The notes under the pieces are model-generated. The model had not been told where the DNA came from. It saw only the letters and a program-made list of their open reading frames with translations, and searched no databases. Below, piece by piece: positions 13,368 to 14,275 of a stretch of DNA of 14,275 bases. The stretch's first letter is position 1. Every line of letters starts with the position of its first letter. A program made the translations under genes and the position numbers. Source of the stretch: Lachnospiraceae bacterium (GTDB taxonomy: Bacteria > Bacillota > Clostridia > Lachnospirales > Lachnospiraceae); contig JAGCRJ010000252.1 of NCBI GenBank assembly GCA_017964745.1, forward strand, positions 1 through 14,275, given 5' to 3'.

Positions 13368-14275
13368 ATGAATCTTAAGACAGCCTATGAACCGTATTTT
13401 AAGGTCGGAGCCGCAATAAACAGGTGGAATCTCCATACACCGGCTCATATGAAGCTTCTTCTTACGCAGTTCAGCTCTTTTACATGCGAAAATGATATGA
13501 AGCCCATGTACTATCTGGACAAGGATGAGAACAAATCCGATCCCGCAAAGTACAATCTCTGTCCCGCACTCAATTTTGAAGCCGCAAGACCCTATCTTGA
13601 ATTTGCCAGGGCAAACGGGATAGCAATGCGCGGACATACGCTTGTATGGCATAACCAGACACCGAAATGGTTCTTCTGTGTCGATTACAATGAATCCAAA
13701 GCTCTTGCGGACAGGGAGACCATCCTTGCAAGACTTGAAAGCTATATCAAGGGCGTTCTTGAGTTCGTACAGACGGAGTATCCCGGTGTCATCTATGCAT
13801 GGGATGTCGTAAACGAGTGTGTTGATGACGGAGGCTTCAGGAAGTCTGTATGGTCCTCCGCAGTGGGAGAGGATTTCTTCATCAAGGCATTCGAGTTTGC
13901 CAGAAAATATGCCGCTCCCGGCGTGGCACTCTTTTACAACGATTATGAGACCTCACAGGATTGGAAGAGGGATTTCATCATAGCAAATGTCCTTAAGCCT
14001 CTTATGGATAAGGGACTTGTCGACGGAATGGGCCTTCAGTCCCACCTGCTCATGGATCATCCCGATTACGAAACCTACCGCACCGCACTTGAGATGTACG
14101 GAGAGCTCGGGCTTCAGATTCATGTCACAGAGCTCGACATTCACAATGCCGATCCTTCGGAAAGCTCGATGCACGATCTGGCTCTCAGATACAGGAAATT
14201 CTTCGAGATCTATCTGGATGCAAAGAAGTCGGGAAAGGCAAATATCACCAGCGTGACCTTCTGGAACCTTCTCGA
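13368..14275 (+). CDS. GH10 endo-beta-1,4-xylanase, intracellular type (3' end missing)
   Basis: The first 302 codons of a family 10 glycoside hydrolase are present; the window ends before the stop. GH10 enzymes cut xylan or xylo-oligosaccharide chains with retention. Seen in order are GAAINRWNLHT near the N-terminus, FTCENDMKP, GHTLVWHNQTPKW (from Gly89, with His90), acid/base Glu150 in WDVVNE, FYNDYE, and nucleophile Glu255 in HVTELDIH. There is no signal peptide and no binding module before the catalytic domain, as in intracellular xylanases such as Geobacillus IXT6 and Xyn10B of Butyrivibrio proteoclasticus. It probably works on imported xylo-oligosaccharides. ATG 13368 follows AGGAGG (13358-13363) at a tight 4-nt spacing. 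The gene is divergent from a two-component operon that may regulate it. Confidence 0.95.
   Translation, partial: MNLKTAYEPYFKVGAAINRWNLHTPAHMKLLLTQFSSFTCENDMKPMYYLDKDENKSDPAKYNLCPALNFEAARPYLEFARANGIAMRGHTLVWHNQTPKWFFCVDYNESKALADRETILARLESYIKGVLEFVQTEYPGVIYAWDVVNECVDDGGFRKSVWSSAVGEDFFIKAFEFARKYAAPGVALFYNDYETSQDWKRDFIIANVLKPLMDKGLVDGMGLQSHLLMDHPDYETYRTALEMYGELGLQIHVTELDIHNADPSESSMHDLALRYRKFFEIYLDAKKSGKANITSVTFWNLL

Noticed and set aside
1..14275. CRISPR array, insertion sequence, prophage, tRNA or rRNA genes
   Set aside because: No regularly spaced repeats, transposase or integrase motifs, or tRNA/rRNA sequences were recognised anywhere in the window.

Overview
The window looks like chromosomal DNA from a Gram-positive, Clostridia-type bacterium, most likely a Lachnospiraceae member of the Butyrivibrio/Pseudobutyrivibrio kind. 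This is inferred from the moderate GC content, strong GGAGG ribosome sites, TTG/GTG starts, several OmpR/histidine-kinase pairs, a LytTR regulator, and an intracellular-type family 10 xylanase like those of rumen butyrivibrios. No database search was possible, so the genus is inference.

Layout. Positions 2-91 hold the last 29 codons of an unidentified gene, closed by a strong terminator (119-151). Then comes a tightly packed plus-strand operon (260-6954): a MacB/LolD-type ABC ATPase, an 821-residue FtsX-type permease, a lipoprotein with a C45-like N-terminal-nucleophile hydrolase domain, an OmpR-type response regulator and a sensor kinase. Four of the five genes overlap their upstream neighbour, and three start with GTG or TTG. 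An 11-bp-phased TTTAA(A/G) repeat and an inverted repeat precede the operon. Positions 7036-8491 hold a small LytTR regulator and a two-helix membrane protein with a coiled coil and an extracytoplasmic domain. A strong terminator follows (8511-8543). Positions 8660-9441 hold a small zinc-ribbon-like CPCC protein and a membrane-anchored protein resembling the nuclease domains of polymorphic toxins.

The minus strand then carries three genes: a YfiH/LACC1-family multi-copper-oxidase-like (purine nucleoside phosphorylase) protein at 9443-10300, a 698-residue sensor kinase at 10367-12463, and its OmpR-type regulator at 12467-13201. Divergent from the regulator, across a 166-bp region rich in repeats and palindromes, a GH10 xylanase without a signal peptide starts at 13368 and runs off the end.

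How the parts may work together. The five-gene operon reads as a sense-and-respond module: the kinase and regulator detect a surface signal, the ABC pair moves an amphipathic or acylated compound, and the lipoprotein hydrolase may cleave it. The LytTR gene and its membrane partner resemble the regulator/membrane-inhibitor layout of LytTR regulatory systems. The CPCC/nuclease-like pair resembles an immunity/toxin neighbourhood. The second two-component system sits beside the xylanase and may control it. The best candidates for something undescribed are the ABC-hydrolase-two-component module and the LytTR-coiled-coil pair.
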